Shown: piece by piece, positions 9,959 through 18,665 of the stretch
Layout of the letters: each line of letters starts with the position of its first letter
How positions within the stretch are numbered: position 1 is the stretch's first letter
Source of the DNA: Mycobacteriaceae bacterium
GTDB lineage: Bacteria; Actinomycetota; Actinomycetes; Mycobacteriales; Mycobacteriaceae
Assembly (NCBI GenBank): GCA_019245755.1
Contig: JAFARC010000064.1
Location: 1 to 64,000 of the forward strand
Length of the DNA: 64,000 nt
Reading direction: 5' to 3'
Translations under genes and position numbers: made by a program
Notes under the pieces: generated by a model
What the model was told of the DNA's origin: nothing
The model's input: the letters and a program-made list of their open reading frames with translations, nothing else
Databases searched by the model: none

Positions 9959-10195
9959 ATGACGACTCGGTGGACAACAGCGAAGAAAATTGTCGGTCTG
10001 GCCGCGATGGCGACGGCGGTGACCGCGGCAGGTTGGGGAATCGGAGCGGGCGCTGCCCAAGCTGACCCGGGAAGGGCCCATCCGCACCCGGTGCCTCACT
10101 TCAACAACGCCCCCCTCGATCGTTTGGACGCCTTCCTCGACAAGCGTGCTCCGAACGGCTTTCTGGACCGGGTGTTGGATCGGACTCGCCAGTGA
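9959..10195 (+). CDS. Small secreted protein
   Basis: This encodes 78 residues from ATG 9959, with AAGGAG six bases upstream. The signal peptide spans residues 1-37 (KKIVGLAAMATAVTAAGWGIGAG, cleavage near AAQAD). The mature protein is about 41 residues, basic and His/Pro-rich at its start (GRAHPHPVPHFN), ending FLDRVLDRTRQ. No Cys and no domain are seen. A strong terminator-like hairpin lies 81 bases downstream, which supports this as an independent short transcription unit. Confidence 0.75.
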   Translation: MTTRWTTAKKIVGLAAMATAVTAAGWGIGAGAAQADPGRAHPHPVPHFNNAPLDRLDAFLDKRAPNGFLDRVLDRTRQ

Positions 10196-10276
10196 ATGAA
10201 ACCAGTTCGGGCACTGCGGGTTAACGTAGCCAGCCGGACGGCGGCTGCATAATCGCTGTCCCAGCTCTGAGTAGAG

Positions 10277-10304
10277 TTCGGGGCGGCCGTCGGGCCGCCC
10301 CGAA
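10277..10304. terminator. GC-rich hairpin, probable intrinsic terminator
   Basis: TTCGGGGCGGCC, a 4-base loop (GTCG) and GGCCGCCCCGAA form a perfect 12-bp stem. There is no T-run after it, which is common for mycobacterial terminators. It follows the small secreted protein gene. Confidence 0.65.
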
Positions 10305-10414
10305 CCCACAACCGGGCTCGAGATGCCGCCACCGGGTCAGCGCGGCGAAGAACACGTCTGGGTTGGGCGGTTCCGGTGTGTAATCGGACCGGTGTCGTGT
10401 GCGAGACTTCGCGT

Positions 10415-11260
10415 GTGGCACGGACCGACCCACTCGTTTCGAATGTTTCGGACACGGCTCGCTGGGTGGCGGTTTACCGGGCAGCTGAATCGGCACGTCC
10501 CGACGCGCTGTTCCATGATCCGCTCGCCGATCGGCTCGCCGGTGACCGCGGTCGTGCCATTGTCGCCGCCGCGCCTCGGATGATTCGTAGCGGCTGGTGG
10601 CTGGTGGCGCGTACCAAGATCATCGACGACGTCATTGCAGATGCGATAGCCGCGGGGTGCGACAGGGTGCTGAATTTGGCCGCCGGTCTCGACACACGGC
10701 CGTACCGCCTGGATCTGGATCCAGAATTCACTTGGGTGGAGGCGGATCTGCCCAAGCTGCTCACCGAGAAGGAGCAGCTGCTCGCTGACCAGACACCGCG
10801 ATGCCGGTTGACCAGACGTGCGGTCGACCTCGCAGATCCCGCCGCCCGCGACGCCTTCTTGGATGAGGCGCTGGCTGGCGCCAGGAAAGCGCTTGTGCTC
10901 ACCGAGGGCATATTGATGTATCTGGAATACCGTGATGTCGATGCGTTGTCGGTGGCGTTGAAACGCCCCGAGGTCGCGTGGTGGATGCTCGATTTCGCCG
11001 CTCCAGGACTCAAGAACAGGATGAACAAGAAGGCCAGCGGGTTGATGCAGAGTGCGCCGTTCAAGTTCGCTCCGGAGAACGGCTTGGCCTACTTCGAAGA
11101 CCGCGGTTGGCAGACGGTTGAAGTGGAATCGGTGTACTCGGCCGCACACCGATTCCATCGGCTGCCGCTATGGATGCGGGTTCTCGGTCGTGCATCCCAG
11201 CCGGATCCGCGTGCGCCGGGGAACAAAACTTGGAGTGCGGTCGCCCGCCTAACTCACTGA
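10415..11260 (+). CDS. Class I SAM-dependent methyltransferase (LCM/PPM1-like family)
   Basis: This encodes 281 residues from GTG 10415 (VARTDPLVSNVSDTARWVA); GTGs further up are possible. The first 50 residues follow the mycobacterial pattern ISDTARWVA-YRA-ES-RPDALF-DPLADRLAG. SAM motif I is NLAAGLDTRPYR (about residues 86-97) and the acidic motif is WVEADLP. LTEGILMYLEYRDV (about 165-178) is the typical post-motif segment. This family is heavily expanded in mycobacteria (TIGR00027 group) and usually annotated as O-methyltransferases without known substrates. It is isolated, convergent with the aminopeptidase 40 bases away. Confidence 0.88.
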   Translation: MARTDPLVSNVSDTARWVAVYRAAESARPDALFHDPLADRLAGDRGRAIVAAAPRMIRSGWWLVARTKIIDDVIADAIAAGCDRVLNLAAGLDTRPYRLDLDPEFTWVEADLPKLLTEKEQLLADQTPRCRLTRRAVDLADPAARDAFLDEALAGARKALVLTEGILMYLEYRDVDALSVALKRPEVAWWMLDFAAPGLKNRMNKKASGLMQSAPFKFAPENGLAYFEDRGWQTVEVESVYSAAHRFHRLPLWMRVLGRASQPDPRAPGNKTWSAVARLTH

Positions 11261-11300
11261 GAATGTAGCTGCGGGCCAGTCACCGCCGCGCCACATCGGC

Positions 11301-12395
11301 CTACGCCGGACGCAGCAGGAACTCGACGAGGACCTTGGTCATCGCGGGGATGGCTTCGTGCGCGATGACTTCGTAGCCGTGGGTGCTCAGCGTTGGCAGG
11401 CAGAGCAGTCCGGCCCGCGGCGAGAGCCCGCCGGCCTTGGCGTGTGACGCGTCGGACTCAAATGCGCCGAGTACGGCCGCCTGAGGGGACAGCCCCAACT
11501 CGCTGGCGATGCCCATTAACCGGTCCGCGACCGCCTTGTCGTAGACGCACAGCGCATCGCTGTAGGCGATGATCGGCCCGCCGCTCACGCTGGTGGTGTA
11601 CTCGGCCTCCGTCGGGCCGACCTCCAGCGCGAGGGTGAGATCGCCGGGCAGGGTGCGGCCGGCATAGCAGCCGCCGACCCCGCCGATCTCCTCGTTGGTT
11701 GTGAACACGAAGTAGACGTCGCCTAGCGGGCCCTGCGCATGGTCTCGCAGCAGGCGCGCTGCCTGCAACAGGGCGGTCACCGACGCACGGTCGTCCATGA
11801 AATAACAACCGAGGTAGTCTCCGACATCCACCAGCGTGCGTTTGCTGCGCTCGATGCAAACGCGCGTGCCGGGCCCGACTCCTGCGGCCGCCAGCTCCTC
11901 GGGGGTGCGCCCGGTGAAGATATAGACGTGCATCCAGTCCAGGGACTTGTCTCCCTGGTCAGGCTTGGTCTCCCAGATCCGCTGACTTTCCTTGGTCGTG
12001 TGCTCCGAGCCCAGCGACAGCACCCCGATCAGCGTCTGCCGGTCGCCGAGCACGGCGACCGGACCGAGGCCGAAGTTCGCCGGATACATCACTCCCAGCG
12101 GCGTCACGTGCAAGGTGCCGTCCGGCTCCACCCGTTTGACGAGCATCGAAAGCTCATCCATATGAGCCATTACGCGCGTGACCGGCGCACCGTCATCACC
12201 GCCCCCGCCTTTGCTGCGGCTTCCGTGGAAGAGGCCGACCAGGTTGCCGGCCGGGTCCACCCACAACTCGTCGACTAAGGGCTCGAGCTCGCGGCGGCAG
12301 ACCTCGCGCACCGCGTGCTCCTGGCCACAGGGACCGTAGGTCCACAGCAGCTCCTGTAGCAGCTCGCGGCGCAACACACGGTCCCGGTCGGTCAC
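11301..12395 (-). CDS. M42 family metallo-aminopeptidase
   Basis: This encodes 364 residues. M42 peptidases are cytoplasmic dinuclear zinc/cobalt aminopeptidases that form tetrahedral dodecamers. The metal-ligand and catalytic motifs are in order: AHMDE (about residue 77), an Asp in the MDDRASVTAL segment (about 199), EEIGGVGG (about 235), EVGPTEAEY (about 260) and the final His in LPTLSTHGYE. The length is normal. Start MTDRDRVLR follows the divergent intergenic region containing 11-bp direct repeats. Role: oligopeptide turnover, inferred from the family. Confidence 0.9.
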   Translation of the reverse strand: MTDRDRVLRRELLQELLWTYGPCGQEHAVREVCRRELEPLVDELWVDPAGNLVGLFHGSRSKGGGGDDGAPVTRVMAHMDELSMLVKRVEPDGTLHVTPLGVMYPANFGLGPVAVLGDRQTLIGVLSLGSEHTTKESQRIWETKPDQGDKSLDWMHVYIFTGRTPEELAAAGVGPGTRVCIERSKRTLVDVGDYLGCYFMDDRASVTALLQAARLLRDHAQGPLGDVYFVFTTNEEIGGVGGCYAGRTLPGDLTLALEVGPTEAEYTTSVSGGPIIAYSDALCVYDKAVADRLMGIASELGLSPQAAVLGAFESDASHAKAGGLSPRAGLLCLPTLSTHGYEVIAHEAIPAMTKVLVEFLLRPA

Positions 12396-12486
12396 GGCGC
12401 CTTCTCCTCACCATCGGCGCCGCAGCGCCGCCTCAACGTTTGCCTTTACCGGTGGATCGAAAACCATGGTTACCGGTGATGGCGCT

Positions 12487-12512
12487 AGACAAACATTCGC
12501 GAGACAAACATT
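12487..12512. promoter_or_regulatory. Two 11-bp direct repeats in a divergent promoter region
   Basis: AGACAAACATT occurs at 12487-12497 and again at 12502-12512, 15 bases apart, between the divergent M42 peptidase and the small gene at 12581. The AT-rich repeat stands out from the GC-rich surroundings. A regulator site is possible. Confidence 0.35.
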
Positions 12513-12580
12513 AAGCGCACCTCGGCGCCCGCCTGCTGAACCTTCGGTTACCGCGCCCCACGAATGGGAACGCTGATGGC

Positions 12581-12769
12581 ATGGCAACCTATCGAGTCCT
12601 CAATCCGCACGGCGATGTCGTCGACACCAAAGACATCGAAAGTGCCCAGGACGCGCACGCCTGGTTCGTCGACACCAGGGCAGACAATTCCGAGCTCGGT
12701 TGGCGCATGGAAGTCAAACACGACGGCGACTGGCATTTCTTCGACGACACCGAAGGCGTCCCCGACTAA
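12581..12769 (+). CDS. Small conserved hypothetical protein
   Basis: This encodes 62 residues starting MATYRVLNPHGDVVDTKDIE. It has a compact alpha/beta composition with aromatic residues (AWFVD, ELGWRMEVK, DWHFFDD) and no signal or membrane segment. I recall similar tiny mycobacterial proteins without function. The final codons EGVPD-stop are the first unit of the 18-bp tandem repeat that follows, so the repeat arose from this gene's 3' end. A minus-strand ORF over the same bases is a shadow. Confidence 0.7.
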   Translation: MATYRVLNPHGDVVDTKDIESAQDAHAWFVDTRADNSELGWRMEVKHDGDWHFFDDTEGVPD

Positions 12770-12840
12770 GAAGGCGTCCCCGACTAAGAAGCCGTCCCGA
12801 CCAAGAAGGCGTCCCCGACTAAGAAGGCATCCCCGAGTAA
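12752..12840. repeat. Five 18-bp tandem repeats carrying stop codons
   Basis: Units of GAAGGCGTCCCCGACTAA lie at 12752-12769, 12770-12787, 12788-12804 (one base shorter), 12805-12822 and 12823-12840. On the plus strand the first unit ends the small gene. On the minus strand units 4-5 encode the last residues and the TAG stop (12819-12821) of the convergent P450. Confidence 0.9.
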
Positions 12841-14090
12841 GTGGATCCCCACCCGCCGATCCGTTGCCCTCCCGAGGTGGCAGTGAATTCGACCGGCAAC
12901 GTGGCGGGGGAGCGGAACGCCACGCCTGAAACCCTCGGCGGCGGGGCGGTCGGATCGAGCCGCAGGTCGGCCAGCCGGTCGAGCAGCGCGTTGATCGCGA
13001 CGGCGGTCTCCATCCGCGCCAGCGACATCCCCAGGCAGACGTGCGGCCCGGCGCCGAAAGTCAGGTGAGCGATGTTGGTGCGGGTTGGGTCGAACCGATC
13101 CGGGTCGGGGTAGCGCTCGGGGTCGCGGTTGGCCGCAGCGACGTTGACGGTGACGGTGGTGCCCCCCGGGATCGCGGTCCCGGCGAGTTCACAGTCCCGT
13201 GTAGTCACCCGCACCACCGCGGTGATGGGCGGCTCCCAACGCAACGCCTCCTCGATGGCACCGCGAATCATCTCGCGGTGGGCTCGAACGCGCTCCACCA
13301 GCGACGGTTTGGTGAGCAGGGCGACCAGCAGGTTACCGGAGGCGCGGTAGGTCGTCTCGACACCGGCCGGAAGGATCAGCAGCAGGAACGCGAAGATCTC
13401 GCCGTCGGTCAGCCGCGCGCCGTCGATCTCGGCCTGCGCAAGCGTGCTGATCAGGTCGTCCCGCGGGGTGCGGCGCCGCTTGGCGAGAACCTCGCCGAAA
13501 TATTCCTTCAGTGACGCCGAGGCGGCGACCGCGCGGTCCCAGTCGTAGACCACATTGAGCAACTCGATTGACAGCCGCTGAAAATTCACATAGTCCTCGC
13601 GCGGCAGGCCCATCAGCCGGGCGATGACCTGAACCGGAAACGCGAAGGTGAACTCCCGGACCAGTTCGGCCCGTCCGCGTGCGGCGAAGCGGTCGATGAG
13701 CTCGTGGACCACCACCTCGACCAGCTCGCTGCGCCACCGCTCGAGCAGCTTCGAGCGGAACGACGGTGACACCAGGGCCCGGCTCGTCCGGTGCTCGCCC
13801 CCCTCCTGTTCCAGCAGCGTGCGGCCCATGACCGGGCCCATCACCTGCTCGTAGATCACCGAGGAGAACGTGTCGGGGTCGGTGAGCACACGGTGGCACT
13901 CGTCGTAGCCCAGCACAGTGACTCCTGCCACGCCGAGGGTCTGGTTGGCGGTCTCGGTGAACGGGTTGCCCGGCATCACCCGGTGGCGTTCGCGCGCCCG
14001 GCGCAGTCGCTCGTGCACGTTCTCCACGGGCATGAGCAGCCCGTCCTGCAACTCGGCCGGGTCGAATTCGGCCAGCGGAAGCTGATTCAC
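12819..14090 (-). CDS. Cytochrome P450
   Basis: This encodes 423 residues from GTG 14090 (VNQLPLAEFDP), with GGGAGG nine bases upstream; the open frame to 14318 overlaps the preceding gene and is not needed. It is a soluble bacterial class I P450. The I-helix oxygen-activation motif AGVETT (about residue 244) has Glu in place of the usual Asp/Glu pair, the K-helix ExxR is EALR (about 284), and the heme-Cys loop is FGAGPHVCLG (about 347-356). It is the fourth gene of an operon with ALDH and two amidohydrolases, 31 bases after the third, so it probably oxidises an intermediate of the same pathway. Its redox partner is not nearby. The last 15 residues after TATS look like an extension derived from the repeat. 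Confidence 0.92.
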   Translation of the reverse strand: MNQLPLAEFDPAELQDGLLMPVENVHERLRRARERHRVMPGNPFTETANQTLGVAGVTVLGYDECHRVLTDPDTFSSVIYEQVMGPVMGRTLLEQEGGEHRTSRALVSPSFRSKLLERWRSELVEVVVHELIDRFAARGRAELVREFTFAFPVQVIARLMGLPREDYVNFQRLSIELLNVVYDWDRAVAASASLKEYFGEVLAKRRRTPRDDLISTLAQAEIDGARLTDGEIFAFLLLILPAGVETTYRASGNLLVALLTKPSLVERVRAHREMIRGAIEEALRWEPPITAVVRVTTRDCELAGTAIPGGTTVTVNVAAANRDPERYPDPDRFDPTRTNIAHLTFGAGPHVCLGMSLARMETAVAINALLDRLADLRLDPTAPPPRVSGVAFRSPATLPVEFTATSGGQRIGGWGSTYSGMPS

Positions 14091-14121
14091 CGTCAGGCAC
14101 CTCCCGGGCGTGAAATGACAG

Positions 14122-15849
14122 TTAGCGCGCGCCGGCGGGCACGGTGTCGGTGTCACGTCCCGACCGCAGCACCGTTCCCGGCCTGGCGCCGGTCGCGGTG
14201 CCGTCACGGCAGACCATGACACCGCCCACCCAAACCGAGACAATGCCGTGGGCGTCGGCGACCAGCCTCGGCGCGCCGGCGGGTAGGTCGTAGCGGGTGC
14301 GCTCGGGCCCGTGGTCAACGGTCGCCGGGTCGAACATCACCAGGTCGGCGTGCCAGCCGGGTGTTATCCGGCCGCGCTGCCGCAGCCCGTAGAGTCGCGC
14401 CGGCACGTCGGTGAGCAACCGGACCGCCTCCTCGAGCGTCACCACCTGGTGCTCGCGGACGGCGTGCCCGAGCAGCGACGTCGTGTATATCGCGCCGCAC
14501 ATCATGTCGAGATGCGCCCCGGCGTCCGAGCCGCCGATCACCGCGTCCGGGTGGCGCCACACTTCGGCGCGCAGCCGCCAATCGGCGGCGTCGTCGCCGA
14601 ACGGCCGCGGCGTCAGCCCGGTGCGCAGTTCGTCGGCGACCACGATGTCGAGCAGCGTGTCGAACGGCTGGCGGCCACGGGCGGCGGCGACCTCGCCGAC
14701 GCTGCGCCCGGTCGCGTCAGCGTTCTCAGTCGCGAATGTCTCCACGATGATCAGCCGCTCCCACTGTGCCAGGCCACGCAGTATGCCCGCCTCCTCGGAT
14801 TGGGCACCCTCGTCGAGGCGGCGGCGTACCTCCGGATCAGCGAGCGCGCGCAGCCGCTCGGCGACCGGCAGGTGCATGGTGTCGCGCCAGCCCGGCAGGC
14901 CGTCGAGCACGAAGCCGGACAGGAACGACAGGCGGATTTTCATGGCATGCGGCAGCGTGAGCGCGACCACTCGGGCGCCGCGCTCGGCGGCCACCTCGGA
15001 GGCGCGGAGCTGCCTTCGGCATCCGGCTGGATTGGCCGCCGAAACAGCCAGGAGGTTCCAGTTGAGCGGCCTGTCGGCGGCCAGGGACATGTCGGTGAAC
15101 AGCGCGATCTCGTCATCGCTGAACCCCGACAGGCAGCCGGGAATGATCGCTTCGAGCGTCGTGCCCGGGTGGCGGCCGACGCTGGCAGCCAGCGCCACCA
15201 GCTCCTCGCGTGAGGCGCTGCGTGACGGCACTGGTCGGCCTTCGCCGTCGTTGTGCGTCGGTGACTGCGACGTCGACAGCCCTAGGGCGCCTGCGCCCAG
15301 AGCGTCCTCGAGCAGCGAGGCCATTCGATCGATTTCCCCACCGGTCGCATCACCGCCGATGGCGTCGTCGCCCATCACTGCCAGCCGCAGCGCCGAATGG
15401 CCGACCAGAAAACCGGCGTTGACCGCGACGCGCCCCTCCAATCGTGACAGCCAGTCGCCGAAAGTGGTCCATTCCCAGTCCAGGCCGGCCCGCAGCGCGT
15501 CGAGCGGCATGCCTTCGACTCGGGCGAGCATCCGGGTGAGGTAGTCCTTCTGCTCGGCGGCGGCGGGGGCGAGCGTGAACCCGCAGTTTCCGCCGAAAAC
15601 CGTGGTCACGCCGTGCTGCACGGAGGGGCTCGCGGTCGGGTCCCAGAACAGCTGCGCGTCGTAGTGGGTGTGCAGGTCGACGAAGCCGGGCGCCAGGACG
15701 AGCCCCGCCGCGTCGACCGCCGTCACCGCCCCCTCATCCACCGCTCCGACCCCGACGATCCGGCCGGCACGGATTCCGACATCGCCGTGGCGGCCCGGGG
15801 CTCCGGTGCCGTCGACGATCTGGGCGTCACGGATCACGAGGTCGAGCAC
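14122..15849 (-). CDS. N-acyl-D-amino-acid deacylase-like amidohydrolase
   Basis: This encodes 575 residues of the amidohydrolase superfamily (D-aminoacylase/Amidohydro_3 type). The N-terminal beta domain has the usual start (LDLVIRDAQIVDGTGAPG). The metal site is seen as HTHYD (about residue 62), then GNCGFT, with later metal His/Asp candidates in the middle (LPHAMKIR) and GGSDAGAHLD (about 440-450). The C-terminal beta sandwich ends with the typical GRITPGWHADLVMFDP. These enzymes hydrolyse N-acyl amide bonds, but many mycobacterial members have unknown substrates. It starts 9 bases after the preceding amidohydrolase, which indicates cotranscription and a shared pathway. Confidence 0.9.
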   Translation of the reverse strand: MLDLVIRDAQIVDGTGAPGRHGDVGIRAGRIVGVGAVDEGAVTAVDAAGLVLAPGFVDLHTHYDAQLFWDPTASPSVQHGVTTVFGGNCGFTLAPAAAEQKDYLTRMLARVEGMPLDALRAGLDWEWTTFGDWLSRLEGRVAVNAGFLVGHSALRLAVMGDDAIGGDATGGEIDRMASLLEDALGAGALGLSTSQSPTHNDGEGRPVPSRSASREELVALAASVGRHPGTTLEAIIPGCLSGFSDDEIALFTDMSLAADRPLNWNLLAVSAANPAGCRRQLRASEVAAERGARVVALTLPHAMKIRLSFLSGFVLDGLPGWRDTMHLPVAERLRALADPEVRRRLDEGAQSEEAGILRGLAQWERLIIVETFATENADATGRSVGEVAAARGRQPFDTLLDIVVADELRTGLTPRPFGDDAADWRLRAEVWRHPDAVIGGSDAGAHLDMMCGAIYTTSLLGHAVREHQVVTLEEAVRLLTDVPARLYGLRQRGRITPGWHADLVMFDPATVDHGPERTRYDLPAGAPRLVADAHGIVSVWVGGVMVCRDGTATGARPGTVLRSGRDTDTVPAGAR

Positions 15850-15858
15850 GGCATCCTC

Positions 15859-17049
15859 CTACACGTTGGCCAGCCAGCCACTGTCCGGCAGCGGGTGGCG
15901 GAACAACTCCGCGGCGTTGCGATGGGTGATCCTGGCCGCATCCTCCTCGGACAGACTCGCGACGTTGCGCGCGACGACCTGCTGGGTGTCGGGCCACGTC
16001 GAGTCCGCGTGCGGGTAGTCGCTCTCGACGAGGATGCGGCCCGCGCCTATCGCACCGAGCGCGCCGAAAGCCGACGGGTCGTCGATCGAGCAGAACCAGA
16101 AGTTGCGCCGTAGCACCTCACTGGGCAACAACTCGCCTTTCCAAGCCCCGCCCTCCCGCCCGGACGCGGAATGGCCGAGCACGTAGTCGGCTCTGTCGGC
16201 AAGCATCGCCACCCAGCCCAGCCCACCCTCGTCCAGGGTGATGTTCAGCCTCGGGAAGCGCACCGGAACCCCCGACCACAGCCAGTCCGCGCAGGCGACC
16301 AACGCGTTTGCCGGAAATAACGTCGTGATGGTTTCGAATGGCGTGTCCGGCGCCGGGATCGGTGCCCACTGTGCGGATCCGGTGTGCAGGCACACGACGG
16401 TGTCGGTTGCCTGGCAGGCGGCGAAGAACGGATCCCACACCCCGGTGTGCAGGCTCGGCAATCCGCACTGGGCGGGCAGCTCTGGAAAGCTCACCGCCTT
16501 GAAGCCGCGCGCCGCGTTGCGGCGGATCTCTTCGGCAGCCAGGTGCGGGTCGGCCAGCCAGGGCAGCTGCAGCGGGATGATGCGCTCCGGGTAGCTGCCC
16601 GCCCACACCTCGAGATGCCAGTCGTTCCATGCCCGCAGCACCGCGAGCCCCAGCTCTGGGTCGTCGCTCTTCCAGAACACGGTGCCCGAGAATCCGGCGA
16701 TCAGCGAAGGGAAGTTCAGCGACGCCCAGATCCCGGCTAAATCCATGTCGGCGATCCGGGCCTCGATGTCCCAGCAGCCGCGCCGCATCTCATCGAAACG
16801 GGCGGCGTCCATACTCCAGTCCGACCGTGGTCGCCCCACCACCGCGTTGAGCCCGATATTCGGGTATTCCCGGTCCTCGTAACGCCACACCTGGCGCCCG
16901 TCCGGGGTCTCGACGATCTTCGGGGCCCGCTCGGCCAGCGCGGCCGGTAGCCTGCCGTCGAACATGTCGGGGGGCTCGATGACATGGTCGTCGACCGAGA
17001 TCAGGATGTGCTGTCGGTCCCGTGGGGCGGGGTCGGGCAACAGCGCCAC
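15859..17049 (-). CDS. Amidohydrolase family 2 (ACMSD-like) metal-dependent hydrolase
   Basis: This encodes 396 residues. It has the TIM-barrel amidohydrolase-2 pattern: VDDHVIEPPDMF at the N-terminus (metal-binding region, with D-H in place of the classic HxH), VCLHTGSAQW in the middle, ITLDEGGLGWVA, and LVESDYPHADSTWPD near the end, whose Asp is the usual metal ligand. Mycobacteria have many such proteins; some act as decarboxylases or hydrolases in ring or sterol breakdown. Start MALLPDPAP is 21 bases after the ALDH stop. Substrate unknown; the operon suggests carboxylate or amide processing. Confidence 0.88.
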   Translation of the reverse strand: MALLPDPAPRDRQHILISVDDHVIEPPDMFDGRLPAALAERAPKIVETPDGRQVWRYEDREYPNIGLNAVVGRPRSDWSMDAARFDEMRRGCWDIEARIADMDLAGIWASLNFPSLIAGFSGTVFWKSDDPELGLAVLRAWNDWHLEVWAGSYPERIIPLQLPWLADPHLAAEEIRRNAARGFKAVSFPELPAQCGLPSLHTGVWDPFFAACQATDTVVCLHTGSAQWAPIPAPDTPFETITTLFPANALVACADWLWSGVPVRFPRLNITLDEGGLGWVAMLADRADYVLGHSASGREGGAWKGELLPSEVLRRNFWFCSIDDPSAFGALGAIGAGRILVESDYPHADSTWPDTQQVVARNVASLSEEDAARITHRNAAELFRHPLPDSGWLANV

Positions 17050-17070
17050 ACGCTGACGGTAACGCCGTTC

Positions 17071-18573
17071 TCAAGTGCGGGTCAATGGACCGGGCGCTGG
17101 CTGCCGGACGAATGCGCGGGGCTGGGTGAAGGCCCGGATCCCGTCGGTGCCGAGCTCGCGGCCTATCCCCGACTGCCTGACGCCGCCGAACGGCACCCGC
17201 GGGTCCTGGGCCGCCATCCCGTGGCAGTTGACGCTCACCGTGCCGGCGATGAGTTGGTTTGCGACAGTTTCGGCGAGCGCGTCGTCGCCGGTCCAGATCG
17301 ACGCGGTGAGCCCGAAATCGGTCGCGTTCGCGGCGGCCACGGCGTCGTCGATGGTGTCGTAGCCGAAGATCGGCAACACCGGGCCGAACTGCTCCTCGGT
17401 GGCCAGTGCGGCGTCGACGGCGAGTTCGGTGATGACGGTCGGCAGCATGAAATATCCGCCGGAGTCGGCGTCCGCTTCACGGATGCGTCCGGCGGTGCGC
17501 ACCGTTGCGCCGTGGGTCCCGGCGTCGGCGACCAGCCGCTGCACACGGTCGCGCCCGGCTGCGGTGTGCAAAGGGCCGAGCGTCACCTCGGCGGCCAGCC
17601 CGTCGCCGATCACCTCCCGCGCGCAACACGAAAGCACCGCTTCGGCCAGCTCGTCAACGCGTCCGGTAGGGGCGTACAGCCGCTTGATCGCCATGCAGAC
17701 CTGACCCCCGGTGGTGTAGGTTGCCGCCACCAGCTGCTCGACCAGTTGGTCGCTGACCGCCATGTCGGGCGCGATGATGGCGGCGTCGTTGCCGCCGAGC
17801 TCGAGCAACACCGGCGTCAGGTGCGGGGCCGCCGCCGCCATGACGGTGCGACCGGTAGCGACGCCGCCGGTCAGCGAGATGACGTCGATGCCGGGGTGCG
17901 TGACCAGCCACCGGCCCAGCTCGATGCCCGGGCCCGCCAGCATGTTCACTACGCCCGGGGGAAGCGCGCCGGCGAACAACGCACCGAACTCCAAGGCGGC
18001 GAGCGGACAGGTCGGCGGCACCTTGACAACCGTTGTGTTGCCGGCGGTCAGGGCCGAGGTCAGCTTGGTCATTGTCACCGCGAGGGGCCAGTTGAACGGC
18101 AGGACGAGTGCTGCCACCCCGTATGGCTCGCGGCGCAGTAGCGGGTAAGGCGACTGCGGGTCGGGTCGCTCAGGCGCGAGTGCCGTCTCGGCCATCGCCG
18201 AAAGCATCGACGCAACGGCCGGCGCCATGGTGATCTCCAAGCTGGCCTCGGACAGCACTTTGCCATGCTCGCGGGTGTACAGCCGGGCACTGTCCCGTGC
18301 GAGAAGCTCCTCGGCCGCGGTCGTCGCCGCGGCGACAACCGCAGCGGTGCGCCCGGCGACGTCGAGCGCACCCCATTCGACAGCCGCCCGCCGCGCCTCC
18401 CGCACTGCGGAGTCGAGCTGGCCAGCGTCGGCAGCCGGGGCCTGGCCGACCACTTCGGCCGGCCGTGCCGGGTTGTGGATCGGGTAACTGCCGGCGGCGC
18501 CGCGCTGTGGCGTGCCGCCGATGGTCAGGACCGCTTCTGCTGTCGAGGATGCCTGGGCAACCGATGGGGTCAT
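17071..18573 (-). CDS. NAD(P)-dependent aldehyde dehydrogenase
   Basis: This encodes 500 residues from ATG 18573 (MTPSVAQASS), which has GGAAGGAGAGG upstream. ALDH hallmarks: LPFNWPLAV (about residue 153), the cofactor segment SLTGGVATGR (about 228), the general base Glu in LELGGNDAA (about 251) and the catalytic Cys in GGQVCMA (about 285), then EEQFGPVLPIF and FGGVRQSGIGRE. It oxidises aldehydes to carboxylic acids or acyl esters. It is the first gene of the minus-strand operon and is divergent from a zinc alcohol dehydrogenase 92 bases away. Together they would convert an alcohol to an acid. Confidence 0.93.
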   Translation of the reverse strand: MTPSVAQASSTAEAVLTIGGTPQRGAAGSYPIHNPARPAEVVGQAPAADAGQLDSAVREARRAAVEWGALDVAGRTAAVVAAATTAAEELLARDSARLYTREHGKVLSEASLEITMAPAVASMLSAMAETALAPERPDPQSPYPLLRREPYGVAALVLPFNWPLAVTMTKLTSALTAGNTTVVKVPPTCPLAALEFGALFAGALPPGVVNMLAGPGIELGRWLVTHPGIDVISLTGGVATGRTVMAAAAPHLTPVLLELGGNDAAIIAPDMAVSDQLVEQLVAATYTTGGQVCMAIKRLYAPTGRVDELAEAVLSCCAREVIGDGLAAEVTLGPLHTAAGRDRVQRLVADAGTHGATVRTAGRIREADADSGGYFMLPTVITELAVDAALATEEQFGPVLPIFGYDTIDDAVAAANATDFGLTASIWTGDDALAETVANQLIAGTVSVNCHGMAAQDPRVPFGGVRQSGIGRELGTDGIRAFTQPRAFVRQPAPGPLTRT

Positions 18574-18665
18574 CGGCCCTCTCCTTCCCGGCCGCGACTT
18601 TGCTTGACCCGGCGCGGTCATGCGGCAATCGTAAGTCTGGTGACGCCGCGCTCAGGTGTGCTCCC

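Noticed and set aside
12752..12840. Short regular repeats as a CRISPR array
   Set aside because: There are no spacers between the units, the unit is 18 bp and no cas genes are present. The same holds for 22948-23038 and 3601-3675.
14311..15544. Long antisense ORFs over the deacylase gene
   Set aside because: High GC content leaves few stop codons on the opposite strand. They have no domain and no ribosome site.
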